Positions 1 to 12,342 of a stretch of DNA of 64,000 bases are shown in pieces; the first letter of the stretch is position 1; each line of letters begins with the position of its first letter. Made by a program: the position numbers and the translations under genes. The stretch spans positions 355,267,400 to 355,331,399 of the forward strand of contig NC_066579.1 in assembly GCF_024323335.1 (NCBI RefSeq). The letters are read 5' to 3'. This stretch comes from Lathyrus oleraceus (lineage: Eukaryota > Streptophyta > Magnoliopsida > Fabales > Fabaceae). The notes below the pieces were generated by a model that saw only the letters and a list, made by a program, of their open reading frames with translations, ran no database searches and had not been told where the DNA came from.

Positions 1-2529
1 CAATTCAACAAATGTTTTGCATGTTTTAAATTGATAAAATGTCATTGTTTTAAACAAATCAAATTTTTCAAAATTTGTTTTATACAAAGTGAACATTCAC
101 AAGATTGAAAGGATACTCAAGAATATCTCAGTGCTCTCCCGAGGGTGGCATGATTCCCAACAGGTAAGACATTGGTTCATATTCCTGGTTTGGTGGTATC
201 TTCTTTCTTCAGACCTTTGTTGAGGCTGTTCCTCAAACAGAGTTGTTGTTGGGGTTGTTCCCCAGTATGTCGCAAGCAGATTGTTGTTGAGGACTTCGTT
301 CTCTCCAGCAGCAGTTTTCCCCTAGCATGGGTGTTTTCTTATAGAAGTTTCGGCGGTTGATGGTTTGTCATCTTGGTGCCCCGTCACTTTCTCCAGTGGG
401 TCGTATGCCCCAGACTTTATTTGTCTCCTCAGCACAGTCATGAGCATAACTGATTGATTGATACTCCCCTCGGAGTCGCGAGTATAACCGTTGCTGATAT
501 CCCCACCAGAGTTGCAAGTGGAGTTGTTACCGCTTTTTCCCATGCAGTGTGCCAGCAGGATTTGTCTGTTTCCTCAGCACGTTCGCTTTCTTTTTGAAGA
601 TTTGGTAAGTCAGTGGTTTGATACCCGGTACTTTACCTTTTCCCCGGCGAAGTCGTCTGTGGAATTATTGCTATCTCTCCATCAGAGTTTTTCTCTCCAA
701 CAGAGCAGGATTTATTTCCCTGAGCAGTTTTGATTTGGGTTGATATCCCGGTATTTGCAACCATCTTTTCCTCAGCTTAGTCTGCAGAGTGTTTGTTGTG
801 GCAGCTTTGCCTGTTGAATACGCCTTCAACCCCCAGTATGGTTGGATGATGGCTCTAGCCTCCAGTGAACGGATTTGATTTCCTGACTGTTTGTGATCCC
901 CAGTAGAGTGGCTTATATTGCAGAATCTACTTGTTGTGATCGATTTGCTGTATATTCTCCCCAAGTGGAGTGGTTTATCGCAGAATATACTTGTTTGATC
1001 TGTCCTCCCTCAGTGGCTTGTTCCCCAAGAGAGTAGCCGACAGTTTTCCCCAGTAGAGTTGCTTATGCAGTTAAGATTCTATCTGGATGATATCATTCTC
1101 CCTCAGTGGATTCTCCCCAGCGGAGTTATGTGGAGTTGCTTCTACAGCAGTTTGTGCTTATGCATTTGTTGTTTCTCAGTTGACACTGGGATCCCCTGCA
1201 GATATCTTGGGTTTTCTCTTGTTCCCCTACAGACTCGTCTTGGTGGCCGTATCGCCCGTTGTGACTTTCTGTACCCTGATTGGGTTGTTTCCTAATATCT
1301 CTGGTTCTCTGCTTCTTCAGCAGTACCTGCAGATCTTTGCTTTACCGCATGTAGATCTCCGCAGATTGGCTTTCCAGTTGGTTTTTCCCTGGAAGTATAA
1401 TACCGGACGTTGTTCCTGAACCTGTTTGTGTTAGAATTGTCTGTTTTGTCAGCATTCATCAAACATAAATCACGCATGTTCATGCATATTCATAAAACAT
1501 TCAGATATTCATGTTGCATTTCTTGCCATATATCTTTTGTTTGTCGTGTCTCCTGCTATGGTGATATAGATCTCTTTACAGATCTCCCCAAGCAGATGTT
1601 GGGTGTTTAAAATCTCTCCATATAGAGTCAACCCCATAAGCAGAAAATGTCTGTCTTTTCTTCTGCAGTTCCCCACCGAGATATGTCCTCGTGGATGACG
1701 GTTTCTTCCGTTTCCTCCCAACACATATATTGGGATGGATTTTCCTATTTGAGTTATATCCTCATTAGGACGTGTCTTGATTCAGTCCGTCTTTTCGGAT
1801 CATTCCCGAATTGGCTATTTGTCAGATATCTTGTGTTTCCCAGTGGGTTGTTCCCCAGCGGAATGTTTTTGGGCCTCTGCCTACAAACCAGCAGTTGTAA
1901 GTCCTACTTTTCCTGGCTTTCTTAACAGAATTTGTGGTTATACACCTTTTATTCTCCAGCCAGAGTTTTGGTTTTCTACCCGTATACTGGTAGTTGTAAA
2001 ATCCTATTTTCCTGCTCTTCAGCAGTTTGTGGTTTGTTATAACCCTATTTTGGTTTCCCGTGCGGATTTGTGATTTGTTCTATCCCCACGCGGAGTTTTT
2101 GGTCTTCTACCCCGTATTCGGTAGATGTAAACCCTAATTTTTGTGGTTATCTTCATCTAGTTCTGGATGATGATTTTCCTTTGCTTGTATAAGTTGCTCA
2201 GATCAGCACTTATATCCCTAGCAAGTGTTTTGTGGATAATTGCCATATGCTAGCAATTTTATCCCCAGTGGGTCTTTTCACCGTATGCTAGTGATTTGTT
2301 CCCCGGATCATTGTTTGTTTATCAATGTATCCCCAGCTAGTCTTCTGTCGATAATTGCCGGATGCTTGCAATTTATCCTCAGCAGTTCGCCTTTCATTTA
2401 CCCTTTTGTTGGTAATGTCTGTTGCTTCTTTTGATTGGTCATCATTATATACCTATTTTGGTATCCCGATGCCTTTCTGTTCGGTTGATTTATCCTTTGT
2501 TAACCCAGTAACCGGTTGTGGATAATCTT

Positions 2530-3740
2530 CCATGCGAGTATATTATTCACGGTCTGCCGGTAATGAATAATATATCTCATGCACTCTTCAGTCGAAGCCT
2601 TTTGTGTTTCCCCAGTCGAGTAAGATTCGTTTTTCCCTTTGCGGAGTCGAATATTCTTGTTGTTGGATAATTGCCGGATGCTTGCAATTTATCCCTTTGA
2701 GTTATCTTTCGTTTACCCGTATGCTTGGTATCGATTGTCTCTCTTTTTGGTTAGTCACCTATTATATACCCAGTAACCGGTATCTCTGGTGTCTTTTCCT
2801 TGCGAGTGTATTATTCACGGTCTGCCGGTAATGAATAATATATCTCATGCGCTCTTTGGTTGGAATCCTTTGTTGATTTTCCCCAACTGAGCAAGATTCG
2901 TATTCTTTGTAGAATCGAATATCCATCCTTTAACCAATTTGTGTTTTGGATGATGAGTGTTTTGGAAGTGAAATCCAATTCACGTTTCGGTAGATCACCT
3001 ATTATATGCCCAGTAACTGGTATCTCTGGTGTTTCTTACCATGCGAGTTTATTATCTACATTCTGACGGTAATAGATAATATATCTCATGCGAGTATCTT
3101 ATCCACGGTCTGCCGGTAATGGATATTGTATCTCATGCACTCTTCGGGTTTGTGTCCCCAGTTGAGTAAGATTCGTTTTCCCGTTGTGGATTCGAATGTC
3201 CATCCTGTAAGTCAGTTTGCTTTTTCAAGCCCTCCTTTCGGATGATGAGTGTTTTGGAAGTGAAAACCAATTCACGTCTTCGGATTTTATCCTATAAACA
3301 AGTCTGCTGTTCTAGCTTTCTTCAGGGTGATGAGTGTTTTGGAACACACACCAATTCACGTCTTCGGATCTTATCCTATAAACAACCTACAACCCGGTCA
3401 GGATAACTTTCCATGCGAGTACATTATTCACGTTTTGACGGCTATGAATAATATATCTCATGCACTCTTTTGTCGAACACTTAGTTTGTCTTCCCCAGTC
3501 GAGTAAGATTCGTATTCTTTGTAGAATCGAATAGCCATCCTCTAACCAGTTTGTGTTTTGGATGATGAGTGTTTTGGAAGTGAAAACCAATTCACGTTTT
3601 CGGATTTTATCCTATAAACAACCCAGTAACTGGTTCAGGATAATTTTCCTTTCGAGTATATTATTCACGGTCTGCCGGTAATGAATAATATGTCTCATCT
3701 GAGTATTCTATCCACGTTCTGACGGTAATGGATATTATAT
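2530..3740 (+). repeat. Tandem block of hairpin-bearing modules
   Basis: Diverged units repeat the order: N-ACC/GGT-N hairpin, 'catgcgagt', hairpin with arms such as TTATTCA/TGAATAA, 'atctcatgcactctt', CCCCAGTCGAGTAAG, hairpin ATTCG/CGAAT, 'gatgagtgttttgga...attcacg'. Hairpins of the first class sit at 2541-2572, 2809-2840, 3051-3080, 3100-3125, 3423-3452, 3659-3690 and 3709-3734. Second-class hairpins sit at 2625-2652, 2896-2920, 3171-3197, 3508-3532 and 3789-3813. Arms differ between copies in compensatory fashion. Confidence 0.8.
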
Positions 3741-4504
3741 CTCGTTCACTCTTGAGTCGATCTTTTGATTGTTTTCCCCTCAGAGTAAGATTCATTTTCC
3801 TTGTGGAATTGAATGTCCATCCTATAAACAAGTTTGCTTTCGCTCTCTTCAGGATGATGAGTGTTTTGGAAGTGAAATCCAATTCACGCTTTGGTCGGTC
3901 ACCTATTATATACCCAGTAACCGGTATCCTTGGTGTTCCCTCCTTTCTGCTCCCTATTATGACCTCGGTCCCCCTGTGGAGTCAGATTTTCCTGAGTTTG
4001 TTACCCGTATGCCTGGTAACCCCTCATTTTGTTTGTTACTTCCCCCAGTGAAGTTTTCTGTTGCTTCTCCTCAGGAGTCAGCTTGTGTCTCTCCAATGGA
4101 TTTATTTTCCTTTGGAATTCTTCTTCCCAGTATGAGTTCTTCACTCCCCAGTGAGTTCTCCAGTCTGTTTTTCTGTTTTCCTTAATCAGAGTCATGTTTG
4201 TGCACGTTATGTCAGTTTGTCTTCCCCAGTTTGGAGTCGTGTATTGTCCACACATTCCTTTTCTTTTATTATCCCCATAAAGTCTTGTTAGAGTCTCTGT
4301 TCCTGGTGAGTGTACTACTCCGATGGATCGTCTTTTCTTCTGTGTGAATCATATTCCCCACAGAGTTTGTGTTTTTTGCACGCATACATCTGCATCATGA
4401 GGTCTCTTAGGGACCAAAATTTGTCTCATTACTGTTATTTAAGTCCATTCTACCGCGTCGATATGAAGATTTCTAAACTTCACTTCTCCGGCTAGAATGA
4501 CCTT

Positions 4505-4517
4505 AAATAGGGGCATC
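4505..4517 (+). other. Polypurine tract of element A
   Basis: AAATAGGGGCATC lies directly before the TG of the LTR. The matching site in element C (51077-51088) reads AATAGGGGCAGC. The location and shared AATAGGGGCA core support a plus-strand priming site. Confidence 0.75.
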
Positions 4518-7472
4518 TGTAAGACCCCAATTTTGGGCCCTAAGATCCCTCATGGCCCATATCATTCATATCATAACCTCAAGGATCAATGCATGCCTTT
4601 GTTCCCCCCTAGTGGGTAGATTGCCTTGTGGGTTTGTTTCTTGATCACCAAGCATACTTTGCATTTGTATATTCTTGCTTTCATATGTTTATTAACCAAA
4701 AAGTACAAAAATATTGTCAGTCTAACCTTGTTGCTTGCAGTTGAAGTAATCATCAGAAATTAGGTCAAAGTCAGTCATTGATCAGTCAAAGCAATGGATG
4801 GTGGCCATTCTCGCAGAATTTGGGCACCATGATCATTAATCACAAGTTCATACAACTTGAGACATCATTTGAAGTCAAGTTCTCAAGGAATTAGGGTTTG
4901 GAATTCATCAGAAGAGGATCAGTCAGTCCAAAACCTAGAAAAGTCAAACTTGGTCAACTGTTGATTTAGTCAAGGATTTGATGGATAGAATTGATTTGAA
5001 GGAGATCATTCATGCTTGTACAAGTCTCATCTATCATGTCAAACCTCATCATGGAAGAAAATCAAGTCAAATCAGAAATTTTCCAGAAATAGAAAGTGGA
5101 CCTGTAATTTCAACTGCCAAAAATGGAAACTTCTTGATCTTAAACTTACATCATGATACAAGCTCCAAATGAATTTTTGCCCAACATGAAAGTTGAAGAT
5201 CTTGTCTTCCCATTTTCAAAAAGTCCAAGAACATCAAAATCCCATGTGTGGTTGTCAAGATATGATCAAATCATTTTCACCAATATTTGAACTTCAAAGA
5301 GCCATAACTCACAAACCATAAGGCCAAATTTGGTGGGGTTTTTTCCTACAAACCACATTTTTCATCCTCTTTCCAAAAATATAAACTTCATGACCTAAAA
5401 CCTTACCATTCAAAATGGCATTTTTGACCTTTTTCATTAAAAATCAAAGTTTGACTCAAAGTTGACTTTTGATTTATGGACTTTTTCATCATTTTGCCAA
5501 TTGGGAAATGTTCCATACAATATTTGTGATTTGTTCCAAGCCATAAACCATCATCATACCACCTTTACACCTCATTTTGACCAAAGTTGCACAAGTTGTT
5601 ATTTTTTGCAAATTGGAGCATAAGAACAAAGCAAGGTACAGCCTTCCATGTATAACCAAAAACAGCAAAACAGGTTGTCCTTCTGCAGCATTTCACAGGC
5701 CCAATTCGTGCAAGCACACACCCTCCACTTCACTTGTACAAAGATTAGCAAATGTGCATTTGGTCATCTTTAGCTAAATATGATTAAGCATTCCTTAAGA
5801 CAGTCATATATAAATTGATTTTCTGCCACAAAGCAACCCTAGAGACCAAGAAATCGCAGCCTCCACAGACCAAAAAGGATTTTCTCTCATTCTTGCATTT
5901 TGGCAAAAAACCAATTTCTGCACAAACCATTAAAAGAGCTCGAGTTCTCTTGCATCCTTCATCATCAAAACATCATTTGGAGCCTTGTTACGGCCTCAAT
6001 CACCAGCTGGAACTCCAGTCTTTGTTCTGTTTTCCAAGCACATCAAACATGGCAGTGAGAGTTTTGAAGGATTTCAAGCAAGTGTGAGTCAAGGTTCTTC
6101 AAAGTTTCTTCACTCCAAAAGCATATTGGACCTCTGATTGAGCTGGAAGCATACAAACAGCACTGTTTCATTGGGTTTTCCAAATCAGGTGAATTTTTCG
6201 ACTTCATTGTTTTCTTAAGTCTTGCTACACCATGTAGGTCTTGTTTAGTAGGTTGACTTAAGCTTTGAATCACATTAAATGATGACTATGCTATGAGATA
6301 TAAGGATTGCTATTTTAGTGAGCATATGCATTTTTCATCGATTTGCTTTGTTGGGTTTGATTTGTTGAAATTGCATACCATATTCTTGTTGCTGGAGGTT
6401 TAATGATGCTATTGGCATGTTTGGTTTCATTTTTTTGGGCACTTTGATTCTTGAGGATTTTTGCATGATGATGATGAATGCTGTTCTTGATTAAGCCCTG
6501 CTGCAGTTTTGAAGCATTGTATGCTGTTGTTTGGTTGCATTATGAACATTACCTATGCCATGTTAGTTGTGTGTTGTTGGAATTTCGATTGCCATGACCT
6601 CAATGTTGATTACATGATGAACCATGCTGTTTGTTGACTGATGATGCTTTGTCTGTCTGATTGTAGGGATGACTGTTGTCTGTTTGATTGTTTGAATTGT
6701 ATACTGATTGGGTTAGATTTTTTCAGGTACCTAAGTTGCTTTGAGTTCTTATTGAACTTGCTTTTGCTTTGCTTGGTTGCTTAACCATTGAGGTATAACT
6801 CTCTGACTTCATGTAGTCTGGAAGACCTGTCCTGTTACTTGGGCAGGCACCTGTCTGAAGCCCTCCTTAAGAGGCAATGCTTGTGTTTGTTTACTTTTGT
6901 GCCAAGCAGGAAAAGACCTCTATGAGGCAATTGGCAGATAAAAGAGATGTGCAATCCATCTCCTGCTATTCATTGTGTCATTCACTTTGCTCACACACCT
7001 TGTGTTGATGCATTGTGGATATTAACCCAAGATCTTTGTTGTGTCAGTCATATGTGGAGAAGAGTTCCTACTTTCTGAACTCCCACACTTTCATTTGTCT
7101 GAAGCTCTCCCAGGCCAGGGATAAGAGCTGTGGGGTCTTACCCTCACTTCCCATTTCATCTGCTTCACCCTAACTCTCAATGTTAGGGTTAAGAGCTAAC
7201 TACACCCGATTCCAGTTGGCTTGTGTTTCACAGCCTAACCTTGTATGAGCCCAATTGTGTGCATATAGTGTGTGTGCTTGCTTTTCATGCTTGTATGTAT
7301 TTGCCTGTGCTGTTTAGGATAGCTTGCTCCCTGTGCAAGTTAGATAGAAACCTTAACCTAGGACCATGGTGAATTTACATGATAACTATTAGGCTCGAGT
7401 CAGTCTCCCTTCTAGTTTGTCATTTCCCAGTCTCTGGTTAGGTTAGAAGTCCGTTTTCCCTGCGTAGGGGAA

Positions 7473-7511
7473 CTACGTCGCCCTGATCCTCATACCAGAT
7501 GAGGTACGTAG
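7473..7511 (+). other. Two-tier LTR hairpin, copy 1
   Basis: Outer stem CTACG (7473-7477) with CGTAG (7507-7511); inner stem CCTCAT (7488-7493) with ATGAGG (7499-7504), loop ACCAG. The spacer CTGAT before the inner arm recurs in all copies. See the finding on compensatory changes. Confidence 0.7.
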
Positions 7512-7569
7512 GCAGGAGATGAGCTGATCTCTCCGGGCGCCCTTTTTCTTTTTCAACCCTTTGTGTGTG

Positions 7570-7733
7570 TTTGGAATCTGACGTAAGTCCAGCGATTGGC
7601 AGTTGGTTTCCTGTGTTTGCTTCTTTGTTTGGAGTCTGACGTAAGTCCAGCGATTGGCAGTTGGTTTCCTGTGTGCGTTTGTTGGTTCGGAGTCTGACGT
7701 AAGTCCAGCGATTGGCAGTCGGTTTCCTGTGTT
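7570..7733 (+). repeat. 58-bp tandem triplication in the LTR
   Basis: Three consecutive units start at 7570, 7628 and 7686. Each contains 'tctgacgtaagtccagcga' followed by 'ttggcagt' and 'ggtttcctgtgt'. The LTR of element C has two diverged longer units of the same kind near 43650-43765. Confidence 0.85.
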
Positions 7734-7848
7734 AGTTTTGTTTAGCGTGCGTTAGCCGAGCTACGAGTGCTCTGATTCTTCTCCAGTCAGAGAAGATACG
7801 TATGTATAGGATACGACATCCTAGCGAGCACGTTTCCCCTGTCCTGAA

Positions 7849-7888
7849 CTACGTCGACTCTGATGTCTGTGCCTGACAGACTACGTAG
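7849..7888 (+). other. Two-tier LTR hairpin, copy 2
   Basis: Outer stem CTACG (7849-7853) with CGTAG (7884-7888); inner stem GTCTG (7865-7869) with CAGAC (7877-7881), loop TGCCTGA. The corresponding site in element C changes both arms together (43890-43929). Confidence 0.7.
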
Positions 7889-8004
7889 GCCCAGGATGCG
7901 ATATCCTGCCGAGTCCCGTTTCTCTTGTCTTCCTGTGTGTTCCTTCCAGCCTTGTGTGATGTTTGAGCAGTTTTTAGCAACCTTATCCTTTCTTTTGTGC
8001 GTGG

Positions 8005-8025
8005 ATCCCGTCGAGTACGACGGAT
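8005..8025 (+). other. AGTA-loop LTR hairpin (element A)
   Basis: ATCC, bulged C, GTCG, loop AGTA, CGAC, GGAT: eight pairs with one bulge. It lies about 15 bases upstream of the conserved phrase 'gtgctaataccttccctt' near the LTR 3' end. The closing G-AGTA-C is invariant in six LTR copies in this window, while the stem above it varies with compensation. Confidence 0.75.
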
Positions 8026-8207
8026 GCGTAGGGGTGCTAATACCTTCCCTTCGCATAACCGACTCCCGATCCCATTTCTCTCTGGTCGCGAGACCATGTC
8101 TTTTCCAGGTTTACTTCGAGCGTTTCCTTTCCCTCTTTTGGGATAAATAATGCACGGTGGCGGCTCTGTTGTTTCGTTTTCCCGCCGGTTTTTCGCATAA
8201 TGCGACA

Positions 8208-10114
8208 GCAAGCAGTGACGTTTGCAACAATACTGTCAAACTGTTCAACGGTGACATCATGATCAACATAAGCCACGTCCAAAACTTTCTGCAGAGCCTC
8301 CCTATGGGGTTCTGAATTCAGAAGTAAAGATAACACGGAAATTTTGGACGGTTTTTGTAGAAGTTGGTCTACAACGTTGTACTCACTCTTCTTGATGAGC
8401 CTCAGCATCTCATCACAACCTTCATTCACAGCGCCACTAGGGCCAACAGAAGAAGTATGAGTCTTTTGTACAGAGGAGGGTTTAGCAACAGGTGTCGGAT
8501 TCGGAGGATTCAAAGCATTCCCAACCGGACGCTCAACAGAGTCAACAACAGCCTGATGCTTCGGGGGTGCAGAAAACACACGACCACTACGGGTTAACCC
8601 ACTGACATCAGCTATATTCACAACGGAGGATGAAGGCAAAGACACTTCTTTCCCATCTTCCACAGCAACGGGATTATAGCGGAAGGGAACTGCTTTGTCA
8701 GACGAATAAGGCACAGGGCCTGCAGGCTTGATAATCAGCGTAGGAGAAACCTTCTGCTTGCTGCCATCGTATCGGATGACAACAGGCTCAGGTATCTTGA
8801 ACACAGGAGAAATCACATTCACCTCTGGTTCATCCTCATCAACGTTCCTGTTCTGAAGAATTTCAATAGTCCCATCATCTAGCAATTCTTGCAGCTCTCT
8901 ACGCACTTGGCGGCAACCTAATCTGTTGACAGAGCAGATACGGCATTTGTCATGGTCGTGCTCCATATGACTGTAATCACACAGTAGACGATGCAACTCA
9001 ACCAATGACTGTCGAATATGGCTTACATATTTGACCTTGTATTTGCCAGGGCAACCCTGGACCATGTTAACCGACTTCCCATGCTCGGGCAATGGGTTCT
9101 TCGTAACATTAGGACCTGAATCCTCAAAGCTCAGAATGCCGCATCTCATAAGGTCTTGAACCTTAGTCTTCAACGGAAAGCAGTTTTCCACATTATGACC
9201 CGGAGCACCGGAGTGGTAAACACAATGTTGATCAGGCTTATACCACCACTGAGGGTTAGCAGGTATAGCCGGAGGATCCCTTGGAGTAATCAATTTCCGC
9301 TCTATCAAAGAGGGATACAGCTCTGCATATGATATAGGAGTCGGATCAAAAGTGATCTTCTTCCTTTCATAACTCGGACAAGCTGGATTACTATTGCGAG
9401 GCTGGTAGGCCTGCTGCTGAGGGCGATGCTGTTGCTGATGATACTGCTGAGATTGCTGTTGATTATTGTGATGCTGATGCTGATATTGCTGATTATCACG
9501 GAAGACAAGTGCTATGTGAGCCACCTGGTGCTGATTGCTGGCATGACGCACAGGCTTCCTCTTGACAGAGGGTCTTCTGGGTTTAACATGGGATTGCACA
9601 ACATGTGCCTCCCCATCTTTCTTCTTAGCAAATGCCCCATATCGCTTGCTAGAAGAGCCTTCATCTTTGGATAACCGTCCTTCCCGGACTCCTTCCTCCA
9701 ATCGCATCCCCGTGTTCACCATTTCAGTGAAATCAGAGGGAGCACTAGCGATCATCCGCTCATAATAAAATGAACTCAAAGTCTTCAGAAAGATTTTGGT
9801 CATTTCCTTCTCTTCCAGCGGAGGAGTAATCTAAGCTGCCAGCTCTCGCCACCTCTGGGCGTACTCTTTAAATGTCTCTTTGTCCTTCTGGGACATGGCT
9901 CTAAGCTGATCCCGATCGGGAGCCATATCAACGTTGTATTTGTATCATTGAAGGAACGGATGTCCTGGAAATAATGAATCAACAGTTGATCATTATCTGT
10001 TTGAGTAGACATTTTCCTGGCATACATAACCAGGTGGCTGAGCGGGCAGGTGTTCCCCTTGTACTTCTCAAAGTCAGGGACTTTGAATTTGACAGGTATC
10101 TTTACACCGGGAAC
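8208..10114 (-). pseudogene. Ogre gag C-terminal part and pre-protease region, broken
   Basis: Structural polyprotein of the retrotransposon particle. From 10114 downward the frame reads capsid sequence (IPVKFKVPDFEKYKGNTC, then MYARKMSTQTDNDQ). Near 9945-9965 it has lost parts of the capsid helix region and the frame shifts; the frame then resumes with YNVDMAPDRDQLR and reaches a TAG stop at 9833-9831. An open stretch of about 530 codons follows from 9803: a Gln/His-rich segment (about 9530-9400), a knuckle-like CVYHSGAPGHNVENC, and the linker that precedes the aspartic protease in Ogre. It ends after VTAC at 8208, where the LTR of element A begins, so the protease active site is not in the window. 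The last codons before the LTR remain in frame with LTR sequence by chance. Confidence 0.87.
10110..10114 (+). repeat. Target site duplication, left copy (GGAAC)
   Basis: GGAAC immediately left of the solo LTR; the same five bases follow it at 11858-11862. Five-base duplications are normal for LTR-retrotransposon integrases. Confidence 0.92.
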
Positions 10115-10322
10115 TGTCGCAACCTGAAAAATACAGTGCGCGAAAAAACAATCGGCGAAAGAAAATGACAGAAGAGTCTCCACCGTGCGTTATTCATCCC
10201 AAAGGAGGGAAAGGAAACGCTCGAAGTAAACCTGAAAAAGGAAAGGACAAGACGGGGTCTTGCAACCAAATCTTGGGTTCGGGAGTCGGTTATGCGAAGG
10301 GAAGGTATTAGCACCCCTACGC

Positions 10323-10343
10323 ATCCGTAGTACTCTACGGGAT
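10323..10343 (-). other. AGTA-loop LTR hairpin (solo LTR)
   Basis: On the minus strand: ATCC, bulged C, GTAG, loop AGTA, CTAC, GGAT. Identical in sequence to the hairpin of element C although the two LTRs are otherwise very different in length and start. Confidence 0.75.
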
Positions 10344-11639
10344 CCACTTGTGTAGTTCTTGTCTAAAGGGTGTGAGTTTATCTTGTGCTGTTTACCAAAA
10401 AAAAGGGTTAAATGAAAATGACTCGCGCGGATGTCGCATCCACTGCATACGTATCTCATCTGAATATGAGAATCAGAGTCTTCGTAGCTCGGCCGACTTA
10501 TGGGTTGGGGGGATGTGTGCTCGCTAAGACATCGCGTCTTATGCCTACGTATCTCATCTGGCCTGAGAATCAGAGCAAAACGTAGTTCGGTTAACTATGG
10601 GGTTATGGATTGGGTTTTGGACGAACGACGTCACTACGCAATCTACCAGATGCTCGACCTTTGGAGACTTACTCGCCTGTAGTAGAAGAAGTTAACGTGT
10701 TGCTTTGGGTTTTAGGGTTTGGGATGCTCAAGGGCAAAAAGGCAGTCCTTGACGAAGGAACCGCGCTACCTGCAGGGATACGAACACATACAAAACAAAC
10801 ATGTATAAAGTAAATGTGCCAACAAGGGGCTCAGAAGTAAATAAACAAAAGAAAACAAATGCCTCCTATCGAGGTCTTCCAGCTAAGAAAACGATAAAAT
10901 GCGGAAAAGAGGTAAAAGTACCACACGGATAAAGATCCGAAGTAATAGCAATTAAAGGAGTAAGAAACCCAGGGATCTCCCAAGCTAATGCCATCAAAGA
11001 AAGGTGAGTCAGTACAGATAATCGGAATGAACCTCCAGGGGGTATCCCACAAATAAAGTGGGAAAACCACGCAAACCATCTCTGCAAGAGTCTGTGAGCC
11101 CTCACAAAAACTCAACAAAAGGGTTAGTGAAACACGATAAGCATTTTTTTCATGGATAACAGTATGGTTTCAGAAACCTCAAACCCTGTGGCATACATTT
11201 CAGAAATCATGTGATTAAACATTCAAGGCATAGGTTTCACCCATTCATGCATAATTAAACCCGTGGGCAAAAACATAATGAAATTCATCCATAATACCTC
11301 ATACATTCAGATGATCCAAATTAAGAGCATAAAATCATGGGAATGAGGCAAACCTGATGGGAGAGACCGGTTGAAATCAAATGGCACGGCTGGGTTTGCA
11401 AGGCAATGTTAGGGTTTGCGTGAGATGAAAGTGTGTGAGTCAGATTGAATTTTTCAGAGCTTCCTGGGGGTTGCTCTGAGTTCTCTGTCAGGTTTCTCTC
11501 CAGGTTTTGTCAAGGGTTTTGTTTCAAGGAAACCTCAGAGTATTTTGCTTCTCTTCCTTTTTCTGTCTGATCTCCCTCTTTTATAACTTGATTTTCATGG
11601 CTTTGTGGGCTCAAATGAGAGAGGTCCAAGTCCAAGTTT

Positions 11640-11760
11640 TTTCTATTATATTTTATTTATTTTTTTATTATTATTTTTATTTATTTATTTATTTATTTAT
11701 TTTTGTAAAAAATTATTATTATTATTATTTATTTTATTTTTTTTCGTTTTTTTTTTTTAA
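11640..11760 (+). repeat. Low-complexity T/A-rich tract
   Basis: Runs of TTTAT and ATT repeats and a poly-T stretch inside the solo LTR. Apparent open frames across it are artefacts of composition. Confidence 0.8.
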
Positions 11761-11857
11761 GAAGTTTCTTGGATCTAATTCTGATTGACATGATGAAATG
11801 CAATATGAAATGCTAAATGAATGCATGAATGAGGAGGGCAAATTTTGGGGTGTTACA

Positions 11858-11862
11858 GGAAC
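11858..11862 (+). repeat. Target site duplication, right copy (GGAAC)
   Basis: Matches 10110-10114 exactly; marks the right edge of the solo LTR insertion into gag. Confidence 0.92.
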
Positions 11863-12342
11863 CAAACACAACTCGGCTGCAGATTTGCCGAACAAATCCT
11901 TTCCTCGAAGGGTCTTCAATTCCTTGCGGAGTTCAAGGAATTGGTCATTCATTGCATTCATCTTCTCATTAACATCTGGGCCCTCAGACGGCTCAGAATG
12001 ATAGATGGTGTCGTCTACCCTAGGAACGGTATGCACGACAAGAGGAGGCATAGCAAGGACCGAGCTAGATGCCGGCATGGAAGCAAATATTGGTGCTGGA
12101 ATATCAGGCATAAAACCAGGAGGCATCCCCCACGGGAACCCGGGCGGCATGGCTGTTGGCACAAAATGGGCACTAGCAGCTGACACAGTCGACGAAACAA
12201 CCTCAGAAATAACAGTCCTCTGGGGAGGAGTTGCAGGTGGCGGAGATGCCTGGTTCTGAGCAGCTAAGAATTGCTCCATCAAAGCAGTGAGTCTGGAAAC
12301 CTCATCCTTCAGCTCACGGTTCTCTTGCTCGAGATGATCCAT
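11858..12342 (-). pseudogene. Ogre gag N-terminus (element B)
   Basis: N-terminal piece of the gag structural protein, cut at the codon run CLVP by the solo LTR. The ATG at 12342-12340 is chosen because the protein that follows starts MDHLEQENRELKDEVSRL, a predicted coiled-coil start comparable in place to MDQVQTELAEMRANM in element C. After about 30 residues comes a Pro/Ala-rich linker (PPGFPWGMPPGFMP), then a second helical segment with VNEKMNAMNDQFLELRKELK. The open frame also extends upstream of this ATG by 47 codons, so an earlier start is possible. It continues at 10114 on the far side of the insertion. Confidence 0.85.

Larger units (their letters stand above)
1..4517 (+). repeat. Ogre 3' noncoding tail (post-integrase region)
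   Basis: No long open frame. The first 180 bases match 48258-48440 of element C, including the phrase around 'gtgctctcccgaggg'. From about 500 the sequence is built from short, diverged, repeated modules: many CCCCAGnnGAGT-like motifs, CTACC/GGTAG hairpins near 1877-2124, and a repeated hairpin block at 2530-3740. Known background: 3' UTRs of Fabeae Ogre elements are hypervariable and carry tandem repeats. It is about 1.3 kb longer than the matching tail of element C. No protein is called; open frames here follow the repeats. Confidence 0.8.
1..8207 (+). mobile_element. Element A: 3' end of an Ogre-type Ty3/gypsy retrotransposon
   Basis: Only the 3' noncoding tail, polypurine tract and 3' LTR lie in the window; the coding part is off the left edge. 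The tail is homologous in order and wording to the tail of element C (compare the start of the window with 48260 onward). The LTR ends abruptly at 8207, where minus-strand gag-protease sequence of element B begins in mid-codon run, so A inserted into B. The target duplication cannot be checked because the other end of A is outside the window. Confidence 0.85.
4518..8207 (+). repeat. 3' LTR of element A (3690 bp)
   Basis: Starts TGTAAGACCCC after the polypurine tract and ends GCATAATGCGACA, the same terminal style as the element C LTR (GCGATGCGACA at 44252). Parts of U3 (about 4740-5500) and the last 1.4 kb (about 6790-8207) read as clear homologues of 38350-39100 and 42430-44252, but this LTR is about 2.5 kb shorter. 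The last 800 bases hold three conserved hairpins and a 58-bp triplication. Short open frames inside are not considered genes. Confidence 0.85.
10115..11857 (-). mobile_element. Solo LTR (1743 bp) inside the gag of element B
   Basis: In its own direction it starts TGTAACACCCC (11857) and ends GGTTGCGACA (10115). It is flanked by GGAAC on both sides, and the gag frame on the two sides joins without loss once the LTR and one GGAAC are ignored (CLVP on one side, PGVKIPV on the other). It carries the AGTA-loop hairpin (10323-10343) and two-tier hairpins (about 10440-10500 and 10540-10590 on the minus strand), so it belongs to the same broad Ogre/Tat group despite a different start. It includes a T-rich stretch at 11640-11760. 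Confidence 0.93.
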
